From positions 29,158 through 93,157 of the forward strand of contig NZ_QWJJ01000018.1 of NCBI RefSeq assembly GCF_003575965.1: 64,000 nucleotides of DNA, read 5' to 3'. Source of the DNA: Pseudooceanicola sediminis. Lineage in GTDB: Bacteria > Pseudomonadota > Alphaproteobacteria > Rhodobacterales > Rhodobacteraceae. The notes below the pieces were generated by a model. It saw only the letters and a program-made list of their open reading frames with translations, was not told where the DNA came from and searched no databases. Below, piece after piece: positions 51,745 through 59,294 of the stretch (its first letter is position 1; every line of letters begins with the position of its first letter). Made by a program: the position numbers and the translations under genes.

Positions 51745-51806
51745 AATAGTCTGGCGGGGCGGTGAACTGTCCGGTTTTGCTGCAGACAGAACTTGCGCGA
51801 AACGCT

Positions 51807-51822
51807 TTGAATACCTATTCAA
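51807..51822. promoter_or_regulatory. LacI-type operator O5
   Basis: TTGAATACCTATTCAA is a near-perfect palindrome, 24 bp before the AtzG-like start codon. Two-base variant of the O2/O7 core. Confidence 0.75.
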
Positions 51823-51845
51823 TATAGGAGGAACCGGAGGGGCAC

Positions 51846-51983
51846 ATGACCGCTGAAGACTTTGCCGACCTGCTGAAGGTCGCCGGGCTGAACCTGCCCG
51901 AAGCCGATCTGAAAGGCGCGCTGCCTGCGGCCGAACGCCTGTTGGAACTGGCGAATCGCCTGCCGGAGGAAACGGATGAGTGA
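51846..51983 (+). CDS. AtzG-like (DUF4089) small amidase-associated subunit
   Basis: A 45-residue acidic, helical peptide, MTAEDFADLLKVAG then LPAAERLLELANRLP, that resembles the DUF4089/AtzG family of GatC-like stabilising subunits for amidases. Ribosome site GGAGGAACCGGAGGGG precedes the ATG. The stop overlaps the amidase start by 8 nt, supporting co-translation and complex formation. It is easily missed by length filters. In the AtzE system AtzG is needed for soluble, active enzyme. Confidence 0.8.
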   Translation: MTAEDFADLLKVAGLNLPEADLKGALPAAERLLELANRLPEETDE

Positions 51984-53295
51984 TCTTGTCGACCTGCCTT
52001 ACCGGACGCAGAGGGCGCGGTTGGAGGCAGGCACCGCGCAGATCGGGGATATCTGGCGCGCGACGCAGGACCGCATCGCCCGGCGCGACGGGCGGCTGGG
52101 GGCGGTGGTCAGCCTGGCGCAGGGCGGGCCCGATACGTCGGCTGGCCTGCCCATCGGCATCAAGGATATCATCGATGTCGACGGCTTCCCGACCCGCTGC
52201 GGCAGTCATGCCCATGACGCCGCTGGTGGGGAGGCCGACGCCGTGACCGCCCTGCGCCGCGCCGGGCTGACACCGATGGCCAAGCTGGCGACCTATGAAT
52301 ACGCCTTGACCGGCCCCGCCTATGATCAGCCGAATCCACCGGCGCGCAACCCATGGAACCCGGACCATATCACGGGGGGGTCATCGTCTGGGTCGGCGGC
52401 GGCGGTGGCTGGCGGGTTGTTTCGCGCGGCCCTGGGCAGCGATACCGGCGGCAGCATTCGCGCCCCGGCGGCCTATTGCGGCATTGTCGGGCTGAAGCCG
52501 ACCCATGGCCTTGTGCCCGTGGCGGGCTGCTTTCCCCTGTCGCCCAGTCTGGATGTGATCGGCCCGCTGGCCGCCTGTGTCGAGGACGCGGCGCTGGTGC
52601 TGGAGGCGCTTGCCCCAGAAAGCCGCGCCACGGTCGATCTGACGGCGGGGGTTGCGGGCCTGCGCATCGCCTACGCGCGGGACTGGTTCGCGGATGATCC
52701 CGCCTGCGATCCCGCTGTCGTCACCGCGATGGACGACACCGCCGCCCTGCTGTCGATGCTGGGCGCGCGGATCGAACTGATCACCCTGCCCGCGTATGCG
52801 CCGCTGGAAGCCGCCGGAACCGTCATCCTGCAAGCCGAGGCGTGGGAGGTGCACCGTGATCGCCTGCGCGAAAACTGGGATCGTTATGGTGTGGACGCGC
52901 GGCGCAACCTGATCACGGGGGCCGTGCTGACCGGGGCACATCTGCGCCGCGCCCGGGCCGTGGCACAAGGGTTTCGTCGCCAGATAGACCGGTATCTTGG
53001 TCTTCATGCCGCGATCCTGACGCCGACGACATTGTCCCCTGCCCCGAAGTTCAGCGATTTCGACGACGGCCCCGTCTGGACCGCGATGCGCACCCTGCCC
53101 TTCAACATGTCCGGGCACCCGGCGATTTCGGTGCCTTGCGGTTTTGCCGACAACGGCTTGCCTCTGGGCGCGCAGCTGGTGGCCCGCCCTCAGGGCGAAG
53201 CCACATTGTGCCGCATCGCCCAGGCCATCGAGAGCCACAGTGCGCATACCGCCCGGCCCGCGATCGAGGCCGAGCCGATTTCATTGCCTGAGTGA
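51976..53295 (+). CDS. Amidase-signature-family hydrolase (AtzE/GatA-like)
   Basis: A 439-residue amidase. The Ser-cisSer-Lys triad is present: Lys63 in GIKDIIDVDG, the GGSSSGS motif (134-140) holding the cis-serine, and nucleophile Ser160 in SDTGGSIRAPA. KPTHGLVP follows as usual. The product probably hydrolyses an amide or carboxy-urea-type substrate. It is co-translated with the AtzG-like peptide, and a LacI-type operator lies just upstream of the pair. Confidence 0.9.
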   Translation: MSDLVDLPYRTQRARLEAGTAQIGDIWRATQDRIARRDGRLGAVVSLAQGGPDTSAGLPIGIKDIIDVDGFPTRCGSHAHDAAGGEADAVTALRRAGLTPMAKLATYEYALTGPAYDQPNPPARNPWNPDHITGGSSSGSAAAVAGGLFRAALGSDTGGSIRAPAAYCGIVGLKPTHGLVPVAGCFPLSPSLDVIGPLAACVEDAALVLEALAPESRATVDLTAGVAGLRIAYARDWFADDPACDPAVVTAMDDTAALLSMLGARIELITLPAYAPLEAAGTVILQAEAWEVHRDRLRENWDRYGVDARRNLITGAVLTGAHLRRARAVAQGFRRQIDRYLGLHAAILTPTTLSPAPKFSDFDDGPVWTAMRTLPFNMSGHPAISVPCGFADNGLPLGAQLVARPQGEATLCRIAQAIESHSAHTARPAIEAEPISLPE

Positions 53296-53371
53296 AACCC
53301 TGCGGGAAACAAGGACCCGCCCGCCCCCGTCAGGGGCCAGGCGGGGCGTTCCGGTCAGGCCTTTGGCGCGA

Positions 53372-54661
53372 TCAGGACGGCACCTGCATCCGGTCCAGCC
53401 GCAACTGGGCGGCACGGCGATGCCCCTCAAGCGTTTCCGAGGCCGCCTGGCGTGCCGCGGGTGGCGCGACCTGACGCACACCTTCTTCGGTCAGCCATTG
53501 GTGGGTGACGGTCTTGATGTAGGTGCCAACCCACAGCCCGCCGGTATAGCGGCCCGCGCCCATTGTCGGCAGCGTGTGGTTGGTGCCGGAACACTTGTCC
53601 GAATAAACGACGCTGGAATTCGTGCCGATGAACAGCGATCCGTAATGGCGCAGCTTCTTGCCCAGCCCATGCGGATCTTCGGTATGGATCTGCAAATGCT
53701 CGGCCGCGACGATATCGGAATAGGCGATCATCGTCGCCTCGTCCGGACACACTACGATTTCGCCGTAGTCGCGCCACGCCTGCCCCGCGGTTTCGGCGGT
53801 GCTGAGGGTTTGCAGTTGGGCGTCGACCTCGGCCAGCACGGCCTCGGCCAATGCGGCATCGGTGGTGATCAGGCCAACCCGGGTGCGGGTGTCGTGTTCC
53901 GCCTGTGCCAGCAGATCGGTCGCCAGCATTTCCGCGTCGCCCGTATGATCGGCCAGCACGAAGATTTCGGAAGGGCCGGCCAGCTGGTCGATGCCGACCG
54001 GGCCAAAGACCTGCCGCTTGGCCTCGTTGACGAAGGCATTGCCGGGGCCGACGATCTTGTCCACCGCAGGCACGCTTTCGGTGCCCAGGGCCATGGCCGC
54101 GATGGCCTGCGCGCCGCCGATGCGAAAGATGCGGTTGGCGCCGGACAGGTGGCAACCCGCGATCATCGCCTCGTGCGCATTGGGCGGCAGGCAGGCGATG
54201 ACCTGTTCGCAGCCCGCGACCTTGGCGGGAACGATGGTCATGATCGGCGCCGACAACAACGGATAGCGCCCGCCGGGCACGTAGCATCCGACCCGTTCCA
54301 GCGGAATGTTGCGGTGCCCCAGGTGAACGCCGGGGCGCACCTCGACCTCGACCTCGGACAGGCTGGCCAGCTGCGCCTCGGCAAAGGCGCGCACGTTGGC
54401 GATGGCGAATTCCGTATCCGCACGCGTCTGCGGATCAAGGTTGGCAACGGCGGCGGCGCGCTGATCCTGCGTCACCTCGAAGCTGTCCAGATCGGCCTTG
54501 TCGAACTGGAGGCCATAGGCCCGCACGGCGGCATCGCCTTCGGTGCGCACGCGGTGCAGCACCTCTGCGACCAGTGCTTCGACCGGGGCATTGTCGGCCT
54601 GTGCGTCACGACCGGGGGATTTGACGAAGGTCAGGCCTTGGGGAAGGGGCAGTCGGGTCAT
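53372..54661 (-). CDS. Histidinol dehydrogenase-family dehydrogenase, HpsN-like
   Basis: A 429-residue HisD-family protein with all key residues: Glu321/His322 and zinc ligands Gln253, His256, Asp355 and His414. Motifs GCYVPGG (126-132) and GTNHTLPT are present, plus the [10 protein letters not shown] shared with its paralogue at 43028. It is 82 nt downstream of the cupin gene on the same strand, so it is probably in one operon. Start ATG at 54661; the longer frame to 54775 overlaps the cupin gene. It should oxidise a primary alcohol to an acid using two NAD+. Confidence 0.87.
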   Translation of the reverse strand: MTRLPLPQGLTFVKSPGRDAQADNAPVEALVAEVLHRVRTEGDAAVRAYGLQFDKADLDSFEVTQDQRAAAVANLDPQTRADTEFAIANVRAFAEAQLASLSEVEVEVRPGVHLGHRNIPLERVGCYVPGGRYPLLSAPIMTIVPAKVAGCEQVIACLPPNAHEAMIAGCHLSGANRIFRIGGAQAIAAMALGTESVPAVDKIVGPGNAFVNEAKRQVFGPVGIDQLAGPSEIFVLADHTGDAEMLATDLLAQAEHDTRTRVGLITTDAALAEAVLAEVDAQLQTLSTAETAGQAWRDYGEIVVCPDEATMIAYSDIVAAEHLQIHTEDPHGLGKKLRHYGSLFIGTNSSVVYSDKCSGTNHTLPTMGAGRYTGGLWVGTYIKTVTHQWLTEEGVRQVAPPAARQAASETLEGHRRAAQLRLDRMQVPS

Positions 54662-54743
54662 TTTGTCCTCATCGCTGCAAGCGTCCCCCGGGCGGCACGG
54701 CCATCCGGGGGCTGGTGAATGAATAAAGTGACGGCGCGGCGTA

Positions 54744-55709
54744 TCAGCCCTGCCATGTCGGGCCGGCGGCATCATCGGTATCGCGCACCCGGAACACCGC
54801 GGCCTCGCCCGACATCGACGGCGCGAGGGTATAGGTCAGACCGGGCGGCACCGCGCAGGTATCCCCCGGCGCCAGCGTCTGCGTGCCCTCGGCCCAGGTC
54901 AGCCGCCAGTGCCCGCGCATGACCATCAGCACATCGTTGCGCCCCGAGGTGACCTGCCCCTCGGCGGGGGCGGCACCGTTCAGGAAATCGACCTCGAAGC
55001 CGGGCTTGTCCTTCAGCACGCCCTGCGCGCCGATCACCTGCGCCGGGGCACGGCCCGCCAGCCCCATCAGATCGCGGTACCGCGCGACGTGGCGGGGAAT
55101 GACCTGCGCCGCCGTCGGTTCGGGAAAGGCGGCCAGCTCGGCCTCGGTCAGGGTCGGCATGGGCCGCACGTCGTCGGGCAGCGCCTGCCCCGCCTTGGTA
55201 TCATAGAGCTTGCCATTCTGGCCCAGCACCAGGCCATGCGCCTGCGCATCCTCGATCACCTGGGGCGCCCAGATCACGCCGCCCCCCGCATCGTCACCGC
55301 CAAGAATGGCCATGATCATGCCGTAGTCGGTGCCGATATTTTCAAAGCCGCGAAAGATGCCCGTGGGGATATTGATGATATCGCCTTCTTCCAGCACGAC
55401 TTCGCCCGCGGTGCCCCAACGGCCCCAGAAAAAGCGCCAGCGCCCGGACAGCACAAAGAACACTTCGGCCGTACGGTGCGAATGCAGGCTGTTGCGGCAT
55501 TTCGGCGGCTGTCCGGCGGCGCCGATATTAAAGCCCGGCGTGTCGGTGATATGCACGTGCTGATCGGCGGATTCCGAGACGCCGCCACCGATGATGGTAA
55601 AGTTTTCCTTTTGATCCGAACCGGGCGTGTGGGCGTCGATAAAGGCGGTCTTGCAAGGCTGGAGTTCGCCATACCGAACGATCCGCGCGCGCATTTCCTG
55701 AGGAGTCAT
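54744..55709 (-). CDS. Two-domain cupin protein
   Basis: A 321-residue bicupin. The first cupin spans about residues 75-140: CRNSLHSHRTAEVFFVLSG, then GDIINIPTGIFRGFEN (metal ligands His-x-His-x-Glu). The second, near the C terminus (NDVLMVMRGHWRLTW, GDTCAVPPGLTY), lacks clear metal-binding histidines, so only one site is likely active. Architecture resembles gentisate-dioxygenase-like and related bicupins, but the identity is not certain. Two LacI-type operators (O6, O7) lie about 235-300 bp upstream, so it belongs to the same regulon. Confidence 0.8.
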   Translation of the reverse strand: MTPQEMRARIVRYGELQPCKTAFIDAHTPGSDQKENFTIIGGGVSESADQHVHITDTPGFNIGAAGQPPKCRNSLHSHRTAEVFFVLSGRWRFFWGRWGTAGEVVLEEGDIINIPTGIFRGFENIGTDYGMIMAILGGDDAGGGVIWAPQVIEDAQAHGLVLGQNGKLYDTKAGQALPDDVRPMPTLTEAELAAFPEPTAAQVIPRHVARYRDLMGLAGRAPAQVIGAQGVLKDKPGFEVDFLNGAAPAEGQVTSGRNDVLMVMRGHWRLTWAEGTQTLAPGDTCAVPPGLTYTLAPSMSGEAAVFRVRDTDDAAGPTWQG

Positions 55710-55943
55710 TGGCCGTTGTCCTTTCCTGCGGCTGTGCTGCCGACTGCGGCCTCTGGCGTTGCCCCCCTCAGCGGGACGCAAGCACCGAAAGCCAGATAAA
55801 GCGCGTCGTCCGATGGGCGTTCATCCCCGGCGGCGCGGTGCGGGCGGTCAGATCGCGCTGCCGGTGGCAGGGGTATCACGCCGTTCCTCCTTGCCGTGGC
55901 TGTGGGCGACATCGCCGTGTCGCACCCCCAGGCCGACGCCTGT

Positions 55944-55959
55944 TTGCATACGTTTTCAC
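55944..55959. promoter_or_regulatory. LacI-type operator O6
   Basis: TTGCATACGTTTTCAC has a perfect left arm and a degenerate right arm. It is 54 bp from O7, the same spacing as O1-O2. Confidence 0.65.
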
Positions 55960-55997
55960 GACGATAACAGAGATCCCTGCACCCGCGCAACAATTTT

Positions 55998-56013
55998 TTG
56001 CAAGCGTATGCAA
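55998..56013. promoter_or_regulatory. LacI-type operator O7
   Basis: TTGCAAGCGTATGCAA is identical to O2 read on the other strand, though 11 kb away; chance agreement over 16 bp is very unlikely. Confidence 0.85.
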
Positions 56014-56301
56014 TTCGTGGCTGATTGCGGACCAGAGGCCCGCTCCGCACCGCGGCCAGGATTTCGGGAACAAGAGATTTAAGGGGGAGATAGGCCCGTG
56101 GGCCATCGCACGGCCCGCTGTCCACCCAAAAGGCGGCGTCACGCCCGAAATGGATCAGCCCGACGGCAGGGACCCTTCCGGCACCCGGCTATGCGCGTTG
56201 GCCAGCCACGACAGCGGCACGGCCTGACATAGGCCGGCGCAAAGTCGTCCGGCCACCGCGCCCGGCAGGCCCATCGGACCCGTCGGGCGCGGAGTTTCCG
56301 A

Positions 56302-57942
56302 TCACTCCAGCAGCATCTTGGGCGACAGCGCCTTCGGATCAGTCTTCAGGTGCAGGATCGCGGGCACATTGGCCGCGCGCGCCTCGGCCAGCGCCGGGGC
56401 AAATTCCGCGTCCGTCGTCACCGTCGCGCCGAACCCGCCGTAGCTGCGCGCCAGCGCCGCAAAGTCGGGGTTTTTCAGCGACGTGCCAGAGGGGCGATGC
56501 GGATAATTGCGCTGCTGGTGCATCCTGATCGTGCCATACATGCCGTTGTCGCACAGGATCACGATGACATTGGCGCCGTATTCGCAGGCCGTGCCGAACT
56601 CCTGGCTGACCATCTGGAAACAGCCGTCCCCGGCCAGGCAGATCGCATCGGCATCGGGGTTTTGCAACTTGGCCGCAATCGCCGCCGGCAGACCATAGCC
56701 CATCGACCCGCTGGTCGGGGCCAGCTGCGTGCGCCAGCCGCGATAGCGGTAATAGCGGTGCAGCCAGGCCGAATAATTCCCCGCCCCGTTGGTCAGCGAC
56801 GCATCGTCGCCCAGCACGTCGTTCAGATGGGTGATCACGTTTTCCATCTTCAGCGCGCCCGGCGTTTCCTGCGGCACCTGCCACGCGGTGTAATCGGCCC
56901 GCGCCTGCGCCAACCAGTCCCCGCCCGCGCGTTTGCGCGCCGCGCCCGCCAGTTGCACGGCAAACGGGCCGGGGCGCGCCACGACACCCATCTCGGGGCG
57001 ATAGACGCGCCCGATCTCGTCAGGGTCGGCATGGACATGCAGCAGGGCCTGTTGCGGCAGCGGCGGCGTCAGCAGAGTGTAGCCAGAGGTCGTCATCTCG
57101 CCCAGCCGCGCGCCAAGCGACAGGATCACGTCGGCGTCGCGCACCCGCTGCGCCAGGGTCGGGTTGATGCCGATGCCAACATCGCCCACGTAATTGGGAT
57201 GCCGGTTGTCGAGGTAATCCTGGCATCGGAACGACGCACCGACCGGCAGGCCCATCGTTTCGGCAAAGTCACCGATGGCCGCCGCAGCCTCGGCCGACCA
57301 GCCGCCGCCACCCACGATGACCAGCGGGCGTTCCGCCCCCTCCAGCCGGTCGATCACGGCGGCCACGTCATCTTCGGCGGCCTTGCCCGAGGTGATCACC
57401 GCAGGGGCCAGCGCCGCCCCCGTTGCCGGGCCGGACAACATGTCTTCGGGCAGCGCCAGAACCACGGGGCCGGGCCGGCCGTTCTGCGCCACGTGGAAGG
57501 CATGGCTGACATATTCGGGGATACGGTCAGCGCGGTCGATTTCGGCCACCCATTTGGCCAGGGGGCCGAACATCGCGCGATAATCGACCTCCTGAAACGC
57601 CTCGCGGTCGCGCTGGTCACTGGCGACCTGCCCGACAAACAGCACCATCGGCGTGCTGTCCTGAAACGCCACGTGCACGCCGGCACTGGCATTCGTCGCG
57701 CCCGGCCCCCGGGTGACAAAGGCCACGCCCGGGCGGCCGGTGATCTTGCCCGTCGCCTCGGCCATCATCGCCGCGCCGCCTTCCTGACGGGCCACGACGG
57801 TGTCGATCCCGCTGTCACGCAACCCGTCCAGCGCCGCCAGAAAGCTTTCGCCGGGGATGCAGAACACCCGGTCCACGCCCTGCGCGGCCAGGCATTCCAC
57901 CAAGAGCGTGCCACCATGTCCGGTGGACTGTTTTTGCGTCAT
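56302..57942 (-). CDS. Thiamine-diphosphate-dependent enzyme, acetolactate synthase-like
   Basis: A 546-residue ThDP enzyme with three domains. The N-terminal Pyr domain has the activating glutamate in RQEGGAAMMAE (about residue 50), the middle domain has GGGGWSAEAAAAIGDF, and the C-terminal PP domain has the metal motif GDGCFQMVSQEF ending in CDNGMYG. Second start ATG (57942) lies 8 nt past GGGAG and is preferred to 57948. It is related to acetolactate synthase, glyoxylate carboligase and 2-oxo-acid decarboxylases; no small regulatory subunit is nearby, fitting a catabolic role. It is divided from gntR by 64 nt. Confidence 0.87.
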   Translation of the reverse strand: MTQKQSTGHGGTLLVECLAAQGVDRVFCIPGESFLAALDGLRDSGIDTVVARQEGGAAMMAEATGKITGRPGVAFVTRGPGATNASAGVHVAFQDSTPMVLFVGQVASDQRDREAFQEVDYRAMFGPLAKWVAEIDRADRIPEYVSHAFHVAQNGRPGPVVLALPEDMLSGPATGAALAPAVITSGKAAEDDVAAVIDRLEGAERPLVIVGGGGWSAEAAAAIGDFAETMGLPVGASFRCQDYLDNRHPNYVGDVGIGINPTLAQRVRDADVILSLGARLGEMTTSGYTLLTPPLPQQALLHVHADPDEIGRVYRPEMGVVARPGPFAVQLAGAARKRAGGDWLAQARADYTAWQVPQETPGALKMENVITHLNDVLGDDASLTNGAGNYSAWLHRYYRYRGWRTQLAPTSGSMGYGLPAAIAAKLQNPDADAICLAGDGCFQMVSQEFGTACEYGANVIVILCDNGMYGTIRMHQQRNYPHRPSGTSLKNPDFAALARSYGGFGATVTTDAEFAPALAEARAANVPAILHLKTDPKALSPKMLLE

Positions 57943-58006
57943 CGTCATCTCTCCCAATCTCTCGCCGCGCACTTTCAAGGGTTTGCCCGCAAAGGACAAT
58001 CCACCG

Positions 58007-58750
58007 TCACAGGAAATCTTGCCGCGCCGCCAGCCGGTGCGCGGCCCTTTCAAATCGGCTGCGCGTGGCCAGCCGCGCCGCCTCGGCATCGCGCGCAATC
58101 AGCGCATCGACCACCGCATGATGTTCGGCCATGATCTGGGGGCCGAATTCGCTGTTCGCCGCGTTTTTCAGAAACGCCGAGCGCAGGTTGTTCTGGATCG
58201 TCGTCTCGATCATCCGCGTGACCTCGACGTAATATTCGTTGCCCGATGCCTCGGCGATGCGGCGGTACAACAGCAGCTCGCTGTCCACCCGCTGCTCCAG
58301 CGCGGCGGCAGGGCCAAGGCGATCGGCGGCTTCGACCTCGGCAAGGGTCTGCCGGATGTCGCGCATCTCGGCCTCGGTCCGCATCTCGGCCGCCAGCGCG
58401 CTGGCCCCCGCCTGGACCCCGGTGCGCAGCTCCAGCAGCTGCACGATACGCTTGCGCTTTTCAAAGCAGGCCGGGCTGATGCGAAAGGTCGATTTCTGTG
58501 CCGGATCCGCGACGAAGGCCCCCACCCCGCGGCGCGACTGGACAATACCGTCGTACCGCAGCAGCGATATCGCCTCTCGTACGACGGTGCGGGCCACGCC
58601 GAACCGCCGCGCCAGCTCCATCTCGGTCGGCAGGCGGTCGCCGGGTTGCAACTGGCGCGTCTCGATCGCGTCGATGATCGCGCTGGCAACCCCGTCGGGC
58701 AGGCGCGCGGGCCGGTCGATCCGATCAAAGAACTGGGCAGCGTCTGGCAT
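58007..58750 (-). CDS. GntR-family regulator, FCD type
   Basis: A 247-residue regulator. Winged HTH (about 15-75): VASAIIDAIETRQLQPGDRLPTEMELARRFGVARTVVREAI (core LPTEMELARRFGVARTVV). The FCD ligand domain follows with the metal-ligand pattern typical of the subfamily. ATG at 58750 chosen by family start; the longer frame to 58804 is possible. It is first in an operon with the ThDP enzyme, and divergent from the NIPSNAP gene across a GntR-like palindrome. Confidence 0.9.
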   Translation of the reverse strand: MPDAAQFFDRIDRPARLPDGVASAIIDAIETRQLQPGDRLPTEMELARRFGVARTVVREAISLLRYDGIVQSRRGVGAFVADPAQKSTFRISPACFEKRKRIVQLLELRTGVQAGASALAAEMRTEAEMRDIRQTLAEVEAADRLGPAAALEQRVDSELLLYRRIAEASGNEYYVEVTRMIETTIQNNLRSAFLKNAANSEFGPQIMAEHHAVVDALIARDAEAARLATRSRFERAAHRLAARQDFL

Positions 58751-58827
58751 TGCGGCACCTGCTTGGCGATGGACCCACGGCACCTGTTGCGCGACGATCC
58801 TCATGCGACATCATTATCGTCAAAACA

Positions 58828-58840
58828 GTTGTCTGACAAC
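58828..58840. promoter_or_regulatory. GntR (FCD) operator
   Basis: GTTGTCTGACAAC is a perfect 13-bp palindrome around a central T, with TTGTC/GACAA arms. It matches the usual FCD-type TTGTNNNACAA pattern. It lies between gntR and the NIPSNAP gene. Confidence 0.8.
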
Positions 58841-58908
58841 CAGACATATGATTAGCAAGGGGCCGCAACCAGACACCCACCCAAGGACGCCACACAGGAG
58901 CTTCGCCC

Positions 58909-59238
58909 ATGATTTTCGACCATCGCACCTACACCTGCCGCCCCGGCACCATCAAGAAACACATGAAACTGTACGAAGATCACGGGTGGGCCGTGCAATC
59001 GCGCCACCTCGGCACGCCCGTCCTCTACGGCGCGGTGGAAACCGGCGACGTCAATTCCTACGTCCATGTCTGGTGCTTTGACAGCGCCGCCGACCGGGCC
59101 GAAAAACGCGCCGCCATGGCCGCAGATCCCGAATGGCAGGCCTATCTCAAGATCAGCGCCGAGGCGGGATATCTTGCCAGCCAGATCAACACGATCCTGA
59201 CGCCCGCGCCCTTTTTCAAGACCCCCGATCGCGGCTGA
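58909..59238 (+). CDS. NIPSNAP-family protein
   Basis: A 109-residue dimeric alpha/beta-barrel (NIPSNAP) protein: IFDHRTYTCRPGTIKKHMKLY at the N terminus and SYVHVWCFDSAADRAEKRAAM in the middle are the family signatures. Members are often found beside catabolic genes and are of unclear function. It is divergent from gntR and just before a strong terminator. Confidence 0.9.
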   Translation: MIFDHRTYTCRPGTIKKHMKLYEDHGWAVQSRHLGTPVLYGAVETGDVNSYVHVWCFDSAADRAEKRAAMAADPEWQAYLKISAEAGYLASQINTILTPAPFFKTPDRG

Positions 59239-59256
59239 CACGCCTGCACAGACGTA

Positions 59257-59291
59257 AAAGGGCGCAAGGGATCTCCCCTTGCGCCCTCTTT
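59257..59291. terminator. Bidirectional intrinsic terminator
   Basis: Perfect 11-bp stem GGGCGCAAGGG/CCCTTGCGCCC, 5-nt loop, with AAAA before and TCTTT after. It lies between the convergent NIPSNAP gene and the tctCBA operon. Confidence 0.9.
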
Positions 59292-59294
59292 GCA

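Larger units (their letters stand above)
55710..56301. other. 592-bp upstream region of the cupin operon
   Basis: No gene is supportable. Operators O6 and O7 mark the promoter region near 55940-56015, leaving a leader of about 235 nt to the cupin. The remainder, 56014-56301, separates it from the end of the ThDP-enzyme gene and shows nothing clear. Confidence 0.6.

Noticed and set aside
55709-56227. A 172-codon plus-strand frame in the cupin upstream region
   Set aside because: It lies over operators O6/O7 and has no family resemblance or ribosome site; treated as a regulatory region.
56350-58134. A 594-codon plus-strand frame opposite the ThDP enzyme
   Set aside because: Arginine/glycine-rich shadow; the ThDP enzyme on the minus strand has complete cofactor motifs.
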